From G965230065 sp965230065 (GTDB lineage: Bacteria > Bacteroidota > Bacteroidia > Cytophagales > Cyclobacteriaceae), in assembly GCA_965230065.1 (NCBI GenBank), contig OZ245942.1:7254001-7318000 (forward strand): a stretch of DNA of 64,000 bases, read 5' to 3'. Below, in pieces: positions 52,573 through 59,309 of this stretch; the stretch's first letter is position 1; every line of letters starts with the position of its first letter. The notes under the pieces were generated by a model that ran no database searches, was not told the origin of the DNA, and saw nothing but the letters and a program-made list of their open reading frames with translations. A program made the position numbers and the translations under genes.

Positions 52573-53907
52573 TTGGAAAGAACAAACTGGTATAAACTCT
52601 TACTGGCCGCAGCTGGCTTATGTTTTATTGTAGCATTGATCCTCATTATTATGGGCCAGGGGGCCGCCAGTGGGCCGTTGTTAATCGCCTTTTTTGTATC
52701 CTTGGCCATCGGCTTCAGGGGGTTTGAGGCACTCAAAGGCTTTTCTTATACCATCTGGATATTCGCGGCCGTAACGGCAGCCATGTTTTACCCTGCCCCT
52801 TTTACCCAAATCGGGAGTTTTGAACTCAAGTTACTGATTGTGCCCTTGTTGCAAATCATTATGTTTGGCATGGGATCACAAATGAGCGTGAACGATTTTG
52901 TAGGCGTTATCAAAATGCCCAGGGGCGTACTGGTAGGCGTAATTTGTCAGTTTTCTATCATGCCCGTGATTGGTATCACACTGGCTTCTACCTTTGGTTT
53001 TCCTCCCGAAGTGGCTGCCGGTATTGTGCTGGTGGGTTCTTCCCCCTCCGGACTGGCTTCCAACGTGATGTCGTTTATTGCCAAGGCCAACATTGCGCTA
53101 TCCGTTACGCTCACAGCCGTGGCTACCATCCTGGCCCCATTGATGACACCTTTTTTGATGAAAACACTGGCCGGGCAATTTGTACCCATTGATTTCTGGG
53201 CCATGATGCTCAGTATTGCCAATATCGTGATTTTGCCCATCATCGCCGGGCTGATTTTCAATGCCTTCTCTTATGGAAAAGAAAGCAAAAAAAGCATTAC
53301 CATCCAGCTCATCGTGTTCGTTGTCATCATCGCCCTGAAAAACTATTTGTTGCTTGCCACCACTGAAGTAACCCTTGCAGGTGTTGCAATGCCTTTCCTT
53401 ACCGATATGTTCTGGTTTTTCGCTTTGCCCATCATCGGTGCTTTGATTTTCAAGAGTGCATCTAAAGGAAGTACCGATTGGCTGGATAATGCCCTGGCCC
53501 TCGTTTCTATGGTAGGTATTGCCGTGATTATTGCCATCATTACGGCAGCCGGACGGGACAGCCTGCTGGAAATCGGAATGTTGCTCATTTTAGCTTGTCT
53601 TATCCACAACACCTTGGGTTATTTCCTCGGCTACTGGGGCAGCAAGCTGGTGGGTATGGACGAACGCTCTTGCCGTACCATTGCCCTGGAAGTGGGCATG
53701 CAAAACGGCGGACTCGCCTCGGGCATTGCCCTGGAAATGGGCAAAGTAGCTACCGTGGGCCTTGCCCCTGCTGTATTCGGCCCCATGATGAACATCACCG
53801 GTTCTTCCCTGGCTACCTGGTGGCGTAACAAACCCACCGGTGAAGATGAACCTGAGGAGGTGGATAAAAAAGAAGATGTAGTGGCTGCTGAGGATAAAGC
53901 GACTTGA
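52573..53907 (+). CDS. Bile acid:sodium symporter family transporter
   Basis: The 444-residue membrane protein is in the BASS/SBF family. The core has VGVICQFSIMPVIGITLASTFGFPPEVAAGIVLVGSSPSGLASNVMSFIAKANIALSVTLTAVATILAPLMTPFLMK and, later, ALEVGMQNGGLASGIALEMGKVATVGLAPAVFGPMMNITGSSLATWW, which are the two conserved crossover regions. About ten spans are seen. The length exceeds the usual 320 residues because of extra N-terminal spans and an acidic C-terminal tail. The start codon is TTG (MERTNWYKLL); no ATG fits. The substrate is not known; bile acids are unlikely in this setting. Confidence 0.88.
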   Translation: MERTNWYKLLLAAAGLCFIVALILIIMGQGAASGPLLIAFFVSLAIGFRGFEALKGFSYTIWIFAAVTAAMFYPAPFTQIGSFELKLLIVPLLQIIMFGMGSQMSVNDFVGVIKMPRGVLVGVICQFSIMPVIGITLASTFGFPPEVAAGIVLVGSSPSGLASNVMSFIAKANIALSVTLTAVATILAPLMTPFLMKTLAGQFVPIDFWAMMLSIANIVILPIIAGLIFNAFSYGKESKKSITIQLIVFVVIIALKNYLLLATTEVTLAGVAMPFLTDMFWFFALPIIGALIFKSASKGSTDWLDNALALVSMVGIAVIIAIITAAGRDSLLEIGMLLILACLIHNTLGYFLGYWGSKLVGMDERSCRTIALEVGMQNGGLASGIALEMGKVATVGLAPAVFGPMMNITGSSLATWWRNKPTGEDEPEEVDKKEDVVAAEDKAT

Positions 53908-53964
53908 TAATGAAATAATAGTGGACTTGAAAAAAGTAAATAATGGTACTGGAATTCATTTATC

Positions 53965-53972
53965 TACCTTTG
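53965..53972 (+). promoter_or_regulatory. -7 element upstream of the toxin-antitoxin pair
   Basis: TACCTTTG matches TAnnTTTG and lies 26 bp before the antitoxin ATG. No good -33 TTG is at the usual distance. Confidence 0.35.
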
Positions 53973-53997
53973 TCGTTGTTAATTTAAATATACTGTT

Positions 53998-54237
53998 ATG
54001 ACATACGCAGAAAAGCATATTGTAAAGACATATTCAAGACTCTTTGAAGGGTTAAGCAACAAGAGTAAAATTGAGCTAATTGAAAGTCTTGCTAAATCTT
54101 TAAAGTCTGAGAAACATGAAAAAAAAGATAGCTTTTATAAGTCTTTCGGGGCATTTGCTTCTGATAAATCTGCAGAAGAAATAGTTGCTGATATTAAGTT
54201 GAACCGTAAGTTCAGGAAAAAAGAAATTAAGCTTTAA
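53998..54237 (+). CDS. VapB-like antitoxin
   Basis: The 79-residue basic protein has a helix-rich start (AEKHIVKTYSRLFEGLSNKSKIELIESLAKSLKSEKHEKK) and a C-terminal segment FASDKSAEEIVADIKLNRKFRKKEIKL, which fits the toxin-binding tail of many VapB-type antitoxins. Its stop codon overlaps the toxin start (TAATG), which is typical for such pairs. No SpoVT/AbrB domain is clear; the N-terminal part looks like the short helical type. It should bind and block the following PIN toxin and repress its own promoter. Confidence 0.78.
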   Translation: MTYAEKHIVKTYSRLFEGLSNKSKIELIESLAKSLKSEKHEKKDSFYKSFGAFASDKSAEEIVADIKLNRKFRKKEIKL

Positions 54238-54641
54238 TGCCATATCTACTTGACACGAGTATTTGTGTTTTCTTTTTGCGTGGGAAACTGAATTTGGATA
54301 AGCTGATTCAGGAAAAGGGTAAAGAAAATTGTTTCATTTCTGAAATTACTGCTTTTGAATTACGATATGGTGCTGAGAATAGTGATAATCCGGTTAAATC
54401 TCATAAAGCTGTGGATAGTTTTTTGAGTGGGCTAACTATTTTACCGATATATAGCAGTATCAATCGTTATGCAAAAGAGAAAGTTAGGCTTAGAAAAATT
54501 GGGAAACCGCTGCATGATGAGTTTGACCTAATAATTGGAGTGACAGCCGTAGAAAATAAACTCATTTTAGTCACTGACAATATCAAAGACTTTGAGAGAA
54601 TAGAAGGCATCAAAATTGAAAATTGGTTTCGTAGAAATTAA
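54237..54641 (+). CDS. VapC-like PIN-domain toxin
   Basis: The 134-residue protein is a PIN-domain RNase. The acidic residues are D6 (YLLDTSICVFFLR), E in SEITAFELRYG, D in PLHDEFDLIIGVTA and D in LILVTDNIKDFERI. These give the Mg2+ site of VapC toxins. The last bases of the antitoxin overlap the start by one base. The pair sits at the start of an AT-rich stretch with orphan genes, which suggests an acquired module. Confidence 0.92.
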   Translation: MPYLLDTSICVFFLRGKLNLDKLIQEKGKENCFISEITAFELRYGAENSDNPVKSHKAVDSFLSGLTILPIYSSINRYAKEKVRLRKIGKPLHDEFDLIIGVTAVENKLILVTDNIKDFERIEGIKIENWFRRN

Positions 54642-54648
54642 TGATAAA

Positions 54649-55200
54649 ATGAATAGCAAGTTTTTTCTATATTCAAACCATATTTTTTGTCTTATTTATT
54701 TTCATTTTTTCCTATTAATATCTTGTTCTTCAAAAGGCCAGAATTTAGAAAAGGTTTCTTATCTCTATCTTGACCGCTCTGGTGAAGTAGATACAATAAA
54801 TAGGATTATGACGCATAATTTTCTTAAAGATTCAACCTTTCACTGTGCATATATCAACTATTTTGGTTTGAGAGGTAACTCTAGCACTGATACTACAGCA
54901 TTTGTGCTTCCAGTGAATACTGATACAATTGATTACATATGGCTTGGCGATATAAAAAGATTCTACAGTAGAAAAAGAACTTACTTAATATATAAATATC
55001 AACTTGATATCCCAGAGGGGGATGATGAAGAAATGCTCTTCTTTTATAACCCGGAATTTGGTATTTTGATAGACAAATCTATTTGGGGTAATTATACCAG
55101 ACTATTTCATACAAACTCTATCCCATTAAACCAAACGGCTTTTTATCTATGCGATAAGATAATATCAGATGAAGACTTTTTCTGTGTCTGGAAGTGGTAA
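54649..55200 (+). CDS. Hypothetical lipoprotein, AT-rich
   Basis: The 183-residue frame starts at MNSKFFLYSNHIF. A hydrophobic span ends at the lipobox FLLISC (Cys at about 26). The mature part (EKVSYLYLDRSGEVDTINRIMTHNFLKDSTFHCAYINYFGLRGNSS, then YIWLGDIKRFYSRKRTYLIYKYQLDIPEGDDEEMLFFYN) has no known family. Base use is more A/T-rich than in nearby genes. An upstream in-frame start at 54616 overlaps the VapC gene and is unlikely. It may be a cargo gene of the accessory stretch. Confidence 0.6.
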   Translation: MNSKFFLYSNHIFCLIYFHFFLLISCSSKGQNLEKVSYLYLDRSGEVDTINRIMTHNFLKDSTFHCAYINYFGLRGNSSTDTTAFVLPVNTDTIDYIWLGDIKRFYSRKRTYLIYKYQLDIPEGDDEEMLFFYNPEFGILIDKSIWGNYTRLFHTNSIPLNQTAFYLCDKIISDEDFFCVWKW

Positions 55201-55238
55201 TTAGCTCAGTCCCAACGGAGTCTGCTTCAAGCGACCCG

Positions 55239-55285
55239 GCGTGGAGCGCCCCGCGTGCTAGGGTAAAACGCGGGGCATTCCATGC
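55239..55285. repeat. GC-rich imperfect hairpin
   Basis: GCGTGGAGCGCCCCGCGT (55239-55256) pairs with ACGCGGGGCATTCCATGC (55268-55285) over most positions, with several G-U pairs if read as RNA. It lies in the gap between the lipoprotein gene and the DinB gene and is far richer in GC than the surrounding genes. Confidence 0.7.
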
Positions 55286-55394
55286 TGGAGTTCTCTGCGA
55301 GTAACCCCGCTTAGACTGTAGTTCTGAAAATTAATACCCAATAATTGAAGGTGTTAATAGCACGCTTAAAGAAAAGGTTAAATATTAAAGAAAG

Positions 55395-55916
55395 ATGAAC
55401 CCGGAAAGTATCATACCCCAACAAACCGAAGATGCCTACGGCTGGGTAAACAAAATCATACAAACCATCCCCTATGAAACATGGGATACTACTCCCGAAA
55501 TTATTGAATCAAATGTAACCTGGCAGGTGGGGCACCTTATCATGAGCTTTTACTACCATTCTGTGATGGTGATTGTCGGGCACCAGATGGACATACTGCA
55601 AAAAATACCGATTAAAGAATACAACGCACTTTTTACGAATGCCGCCCCCCACATCGCTATGGGTAAAACAAACCCGGAACAACTGCAAAACCACCTTATG
55701 CTGATGCAGCAAAAATCAGTAGAAATCATCCAATCATTATCGCCCCAAGACCTTGACGCACCATTGGAGCCCACGCAAGTTCCTCATCCCATTGCAAAAA
55801 CCAAATACGAAGCCCTGGACTGGAACATCAAACACACCATGTGGCACTGCGGACAACTGGGTATTTTGAAACGAATTATTCATGAACGAATAGACTTTGG
55901 ATTGAAAAAAGGATGA
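55395..55916 (+). CDS. DinB-family protein
   Basis: The 173-residue protein has the four-helix DinB fold. Metal-binding His are likely in TWQVGHLIMSFYYHSV and in NIKHTMWHCGQLGILKRIIHE. Members are thiol-dependent or DNA-damage-related metalloproteins without settled activity. The start ATG at 55395 gives NPESIIPQQTEDAYGWVNKIIQTIPYETWD, as expected. It is unrelated in base use to the orphan genes around it. Confidence 0.85.
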   Translation: MNPESIIPQQTEDAYGWVNKIIQTIPYETWDTTPEIIESNVTWQVGHLIMSFYYHSVMVIVGHQMDILQKIPIKEYNALFTNAAPHIAMGKTNPEQLQNHLMLMQQKSVEIIQSLSPQDLDAPLEPTQVPHPIAKTKYEALDWNIKHTMWHCGQLGILKRIIHERIDFGLKKG

Positions 55917-56013
55917 AATTCATTTGGCCCTGCTGCCAACGGTGGTTAGAAAAATTCATTAATAACCCAAAAGCGAAGGACGTCGTTGTCCTGCGCATAC
56001 CATAAGTTGGAAG

Positions 56014-56245
56014 GCTGCTGACAAGGTCAGGATACTTTCTACAACGATCGAAAAGCTGCTGACAAGGTCAGGAAGGTTTCGTTAGTGATCGAAGTGCTGC
56101 TGACTAAGTCAGGAAGGTCTCGTCAACGATCGAGAGGCCGCTGACAAGGTCAGGAAGGTTTCGTCCATGATCGACAGGCCGCCGACAAAGTCAGGAAGGT
56201 TTCGTCAACGATCGACAGGCTGCTGACAGCTTCAGGAGGTTTTCC
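56014..56245. repeat. 41-bp tandem array, 5.7 units, with two palindromes per unit
   Basis: Units start at 56014, 56055, 56096, 56137, 56178 and 56219; the first five are exactly 41 bp and the sixth is cut after 27 bp. Each full unit carries CTGAC-AAG-GTCAG-type inverted words and an ATCGA or CGATCG palindrome, joined by GAAGGTTTCGT. Units vary mainly around the second palindrome. The array has no spacers of unique sequence, so it is not a CRISPR. Because 41 is not a multiple of 3, it is not coding. Confidence 0.95.
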
Positions 56246-56267
56246 ACTCAATGAGATTTGAAGTTGT

Positions 56268-56314
56268 AAGTGTCCGCCACTTCTTGTATGGCGTACAAGA
56301 AGTGGCGGACACTT
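56268..56314. repeat. Perfect 21-bp inverted repeat
   Basis: AAGTGTCCGCCACTTCTTGT plus A (56268-56288) is exactly complementary to 56294-56314, with a 5-nt loop TGGCG. It lies 23 bp past the tandem array. The arms carry the inner near-palindrome GTGTCCGCCAC. It could be a strong terminator stem or the trace of a small mobile element. Confidence 0.95.
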
Positions 56315-56360
56315 TTAAGTTACCCCTCTACACCAATACGCACGGAAAGCAGCAACCTGC

Positions 56361-56433
56361 ACCACGCCCCGGTCCACAAAATCACCATTAATTGTTGAAA
56401 AACAGTTTATTTATTCAGGCATTGGTTTAAATT
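56361..56433. repeat. Left direct repeat flanking the RelBE-like pair
   Basis: This stretch resembles 57261-57340 with core ACAAAATCACC, AATTGTTGAAAAAC, ATTTATTCAGG and TTGGTTT. It lies 83 bp before the antitoxin start. Confidence 0.8.
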
Positions 56434-56515
56434 AATTGCTTACTGAGGCATACCGATATTTACTTGTTGACAGCAATTTGAAAAAGGTTAAAAAAACAGT
56501 AGATTGGAAGGAAAA

Positions 56516-56710
56516 ATGATTATGAAAAAATATAAAGTAATAGAAACATTAGATCATTTACCGGATGAATTTGATCTTGAAGAATTAGTAGACAAACTAT
56601 TGTTTATTGAAAAAGTGGAAAAGGGTATACAAGATGCTGACGAGGGCAGAACAATGAGTTTGCAGGAAGCTAAAAAGAAAATGGAGAATAAATGGCAAAC
56701 CTCACAATAA
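56516..56710 (+). CDS. RelB/ParD-like antitoxin
   Basis: The 64-residue acidic protein starts MIMKKYKVIETLDHLPDEFDLEELVDKLLFIEKVEKGIQDADEGRTMSLQEAKKKMENKW. This matches the short antitoxins often paired with RelE/ParE toxins. An in-frame TTG at 56504 adds four residues and is less likely. The 3' end overlaps the toxin start by 19 bp. It should neutralise the toxin by direct binding. Confidence 0.82.
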   Translation: MIMKKYKVIETLDHLPDEFDLEELVDKLLFIEKVEKGIQDADEGRTMSLQEAKKKMENKWQTSQ

Positions 56711-56988
56711 AACTTACAGAAACAGCCTATTTGGATTTAGAAGATATAGAGAGTTATGTAAGCCAGAGTTCTCCAAAAATTGGGAGAGAATTTGTCAATA
56801 AGATTTTCAAGAAGATAGAGCTGCTATATGACCATCCAAGGATAGGAAGAAAAGTGCCTGAGTTTGATAATGACAGAACCAGGGAACTCCTACAAGGAAA
56901 GTATAGAATCGTTTATCGGATTGTGAATGATGAATTGATAGAAGTGCTTAGGATAATTCATGGATCAAGATTGATGGATTTAGAATAA
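56692..56988 (+). CDS. RelE/ParE-family toxin
   Basis: The 98-residue protein has the toxin fold: LTIKLTETAYLDLEDIESYVSQSSPKIGREFVNKIFKKIELLYDHPRIGRKVPEFDNDRTRELLQGKYRIVYRIVNDELIEVLRIIHGSR. The GRKVPEF, YRIVYRI and IIHGSR elements are typical. ParE (gyrase poison) and RelE (mRNA cleavage) toxins are hard to separate by sequence; the R in HGSR supports either. The pair lies between direct repeats. Confidence 0.88.
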   Translation: MANLTIKLTETAYLDLEDIESYVSQSSPKIGREFVNKIFKKIELLYDHPRIGRKVPEFDNDRTRELLQGKYRIVYRIVNDELIEVLRIIHGSRLMDLE

Positions 56989-57041
56989 GAAAGGGTGAGG
57001 CACTTGGACATGGGAAGTCCTTACGGACCAATACTCTTGCT

Positions 57042-57090
57042 CGTCCGCATTTGCAATGCGGGCGAAACCTAACTGTGCATTTGTAATGCA
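57042..57090. repeat. Pair of GCATTTG(C/T)AATGC hairpins
   Basis: CGTCCGCATT-TGC-AATGCGGGCG (57042-57064) has one G-U type mismatch. TGCATT-TGT-AATGCA (57076-57090) is a perfect 6-bp stem. Such pairs look like REP-type repeats; I recall similar motifs in other Bacteroidota. No transposase is here. Confidence 0.7.
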
Positions 57091-57151
57091 TTCACTAAGC
57101 ATCACTTTAAACGAAAAACCATAAATAACCACTCCCCAAAACCCAAACGCA

Positions 57152-57208
57152 ATGAAAAATTTTTTTCTATAACCTTCCTGCTGATCGTCCTGTTATTAGC
57201 CTGCTAAA
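57152..57208 (+). pseudogene. Remnant of a lipoprotein leader
   Basis: ATG AAA AAT TTT TTT is followed, after a one-base shift in the T run, by a frame that reads SITFLLIVLLLAC and then a stop. This is a lipoprotein signal with its lipobox, broken by a likely indel and by the stop just after the Cys. No downstream body is seen. Confidence 0.45.
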
Positions 57209-57260
57209 CCAGATAAGGTTTACAGATGACCTCTTCTTTACAAGAAGCGATAGCCATCTC

Positions 57261-57340
57261 CCCACACCTGCCTACAAAATCACCCATAATTGTTGAAAAA
57301 CCGCTCATTTATTCAGTATATTCAGGCGTTGGTTTCAAAT
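57261..57340. repeat. Right direct repeat flanking the RelBE-like pair
   Basis: This stretch matches 56361-56433 in the same orientation, with an extra 9 bases (about one TATATTCAG word) in the middle. The two repeats enclose the toxin-antitoxin pair and about 270 bp after it. Confidence 0.8.
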
Positions 57341-57388
57341 CTTGCATGAGGAAGTATTGCAGCTATATATGAGTTGGCAGTCATAAAA

Positions 57389-57907
57389 ATGAAGAAAAAA
57401 GATATCAATGCAATCAAGTCTTTAAAAAGACATAAATCAAAATTATCTGACCGAAACAATTTTAATAGCGCCTGGATATCAAAACTTTCTGATATGCTAT
57501 TGAAATATTTAGGAAAAGATTCTCAATTGTATAAATCTACTGTGTCGTGGTATAGTTTCGCACAGCAAGGAAACCAAAGACATATTGATAATTGTCTACA
57601 GATTTTAGAAAGTGCAATTGAATATATTGAAGACAATGGCATTATTAAAGAAATAGGATTTTGGCGGACTATTGAAAACACTAACAAAGTAGTCGTATAT
57701 AGTGCAATAATATTTATTACTACTTGCATTTTTTCGCTTGGTTTTATAATTGGTGACATACGACAGACTAAAGTTGAATATAATCTTTTGCAAGAAAATA
57801 AATCTTTAAAAGACAGCCTATCTACAATCAAGGTGAACATTGATAAAACCAACGAAAAAATCAACACCGACACAACAACAAATCAGCATAGTGAAGACAA
57901 TAAATAA
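57389..57907 (+). CDS. Hypothetical membrane protein with C-terminal coiled coil
   Basis: The 172-residue protein starts MKKKDINAIKSLKRHKSKLSDRNNF, has a helical soluble part, one membrane span (KVVVYSAIIFITTCIFSLGFIIG) and a helical tail with SLKDSLSTIKVNIDKTNEKINTDTTTN. Base use is AT-rich. An in-frame TTG at 57374 is less likely as start. The family is unknown. It belongs to the accessory stretch. Confidence 0.62.
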   Translation: MKKKDINAIKSLKRHKSKLSDRNNFNSAWISKLSDMLLKYLGKDSQLYKSTVSWYSFAQQGNQRHIDNCLQILESAIEYIEDNGIIKEIGFWRTIENTNKVVVYSAIIFITTCIFSLGFIIGDIRQTKVEYNLLQENKSLKDSLSTIKVNIDKTNEKINTDTTTNQHSEDNK

Positions 57908-58026
57908 TTTTAAATTGATATAATGCCAGATGCCAACACAACCTAGTTTCAAGTCTCAGTGGAAAGTAACTCAATAACTTTAAGCTGCAGGCACAAAAAA
58001 TAAAACACAAAGCAACCTAAACAACC

Positions 58027-58962
58027 ATGAAAAAACCTTCAACTACTGCTCAGTACAATTTAAAAGAAATAATCCTTGGCCTGGCAATGGGCATGATCAT
58101 TTTATCAGCCGGGTGTACACCACAAGCTAAAATTCAATTTCCAGTAGACGTGGGCGTAAAACCGGAAAGTATTACCAAAGGGTTTGATGACAATTATTAT
58201 GTTACTGTCATGAACGGTAAAGAAGCGGGTGACGGTGAGATAGTTGAAATCTCTAAAGATGGTGTCAGGTCATTTGCCAAAGGATTTGACGAGCCCAAAG
58301 GCATCGCTTTTTTGGAAAATCATTTGTACTTTTCGGATGTAACCCGTATCTGGAAAGTGGATGAAAATGGTAACGCGACTGTCTTTGTTAATAAAGGCAG
58401 CTTTCCCGAAAAGGTATTGTATTTAAATGATGTGGCAGTAGATGCCGAAAGCGAAGGCATTTATGTAGCGGATATGGGAGCCACCCAATATATGCGGGAT
58501 GAAAACAACGAGCTATGGCCATTGAATAGCGAGGAGGCGAAGCAGGTACCCGCTTTAGGCCGTATTTATCACGTCGGTTTGGATGGGCAGGTAACCATTG
58601 CACAGGATACTTCCTCCCTCATGCTGAACCCCAATGGGGTGGGCATTGACAATGACGGCAATTTGATGGTGGGCGCGTTTTTCCTTGGCAACTTTTTGGT
58701 GAAAAGGAATGGCACTTTCACTCCCCTAAAAGGCCAGTTCAGGGGTGCCGATGCCGTGGAGCAGGACAGCAAAGGTAATTATTATGTAAGTAGCTGGGCA
58801 TTGGCTACGGTTTGGAAAATAGATGGGGAAACCGAAGCATCCACGGTACTCATTGATGGATTAGAGTCTGCCGCAGACTTTTACCTGGAAGAAGACAAAG
58901 GCCGCCTGCTGCTTCCCGATATGATGGCAGGAAAGGTATATGCTGTTGATATTGATGAGTAA
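58027..58962 (+). CDS. Beta-propeller (SMP-30/NHL-like) lipoprotein
   Basis: The 311-residue protein has a lipoprotein signal with Cys30 (IILSAGC). It has propeller-like repeats: PESITKGFDDNYYVTVMNG, FDEPKGIAFLENHLYFSDVTRIWKVDENG, LNDVAVDAESEGIYVADMG, LNPNGVGIDNDGNLMVGAFFLG and GADAVEQDSKGNYYVSSW. These match the SMP-30/gluconolactonase-like six-bladed fold. Metal-binding Glu and Asp are not all obvious, so enzymatic action is uncertain. It should be an outer- or inner-membrane lipoprotein. A large hairpin repeat follows. Confidence 0.82.
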   Translation: MKKPSTTAQYNLKEIILGLAMGMIILSAGCTPQAKIQFPVDVGVKPESITKGFDDNYYVTVMNGKEAGDGEIVEISKDGVRSFAKGFDEPKGIAFLENHLYFSDVTRIWKVDENGNATVFVNKGSFPEKVLYLNDVAVDAESEGIYVADMGATQYMRDENNELWPLNSEEAKQVPALGRIYHVGLDGQVTIAQDTSSLMLNPNGVGIDNDGNLMVGAFFLGNFLVKRNGTFTPLKGQFRGADAVEQDSKGNYYVSSWALATVWKIDGETEASTVLIDGLESAADFYLEEDKGRLLLPDMMAGKVYAVDIDE

Positions 58963-58995
58963 AAGCAAACTTTGCAGAAGTTTTAATACGTTCTG

Positions 58996-59061
58996 CCCCC
59001 CTCCAGCCTCCCCCAGGGGAGGACACAACACTTTCCTCCCCTGGGGAAGGTTAGGAGGGGG
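58996..59061. terminator. Long G/C-rich hairpin (CCCCCTCC...GGAGGGGG)
   Basis: CCCCCCTCCAGCCTCCCCCA and GGGGAGG (58996-59022) pair with 59035-59061 over about 22 of 26 positions. It belongs to a class of intergenic repeats I recall from Bacteroidota. It lies 33 bp after the propeller gene and is a plausible terminator. Confidence 0.65.
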
Positions 59062-59144
59062 AAATGCCTGCAATGTAAATTGTAATTATTTTTGATTAAC
59101 TGTATTTTGTCAGATTAAAGTAAAAACAAAAAATATAGACGTCT

Positions 59145-59243
59145 TGCCGGATTTATTCCGCACCGAGCCGCCGGGCGGTGGCGACTCCCGGCACCCCCTG
59201 CTTAGAAGCGGGAGACCCCGGAATTCGCCTTGCTCATCCGGGG
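59145..59243. repeat. Double-hairpin element, reversed (copy E)
   Basis: TGCCGG/CCGGCA (59145-59193) comes first and CCCCGGA/TCCGGGG (59216-59243) second, the opposite order from copies A, B and C. The first hairpin loop carries an extra GC-rich insert. Confidence 0.8.
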
Positions 59244-59309
59244 AGAACGTTTTTTATTTTGTTTTACGTTTTTAATCTGACAAAGTACAATGCCCAAAAC
59301 CCAACCACT

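Larger units (their letters stand above)
55917..56515. other. 599-bp gene-free region before the RelBE-like pair
   Basis: No coding frame is supported. It holds the 41-bp tandem array, the 21-bp perfect hairpin and the left direct repeat (56361-56433), described separately. The first 95 bp hold nothing I can name. The last part has a GGAAGG sequence before the ATG at 56516. Confidence 0.7.
56989..57388. other. 400-bp region after the RelBE-like pair
   Basis: It contains two GCATT-type hairpins (57042-57064, 57076-57090), a decayed lipoprotein start at about 57152-57208, and the right direct repeat (57261-57340). No intact gene is supported. Confidence 0.7.
58963..59309. repeat. 347-bp intergenic region with two repeat elements
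   Basis: It holds the CCCCCTCC-type long hairpin (58996-59061) and a reversed copy of the double-hairpin element (59145-59243), then an A/T-rich run before the epimerase ATG. No gene is supported. Confidence 0.8.

Noticed and set aside
56014..56245. CRISPR array
   Set aside because: Units follow directly with no unique spacers, and no cas gene is seen.
59178..59309. Extended N-terminus of the epimerase
   Set aside because: The extra 44 residues are translated from a repeat element; the lipoprotein signal begins at 59310.
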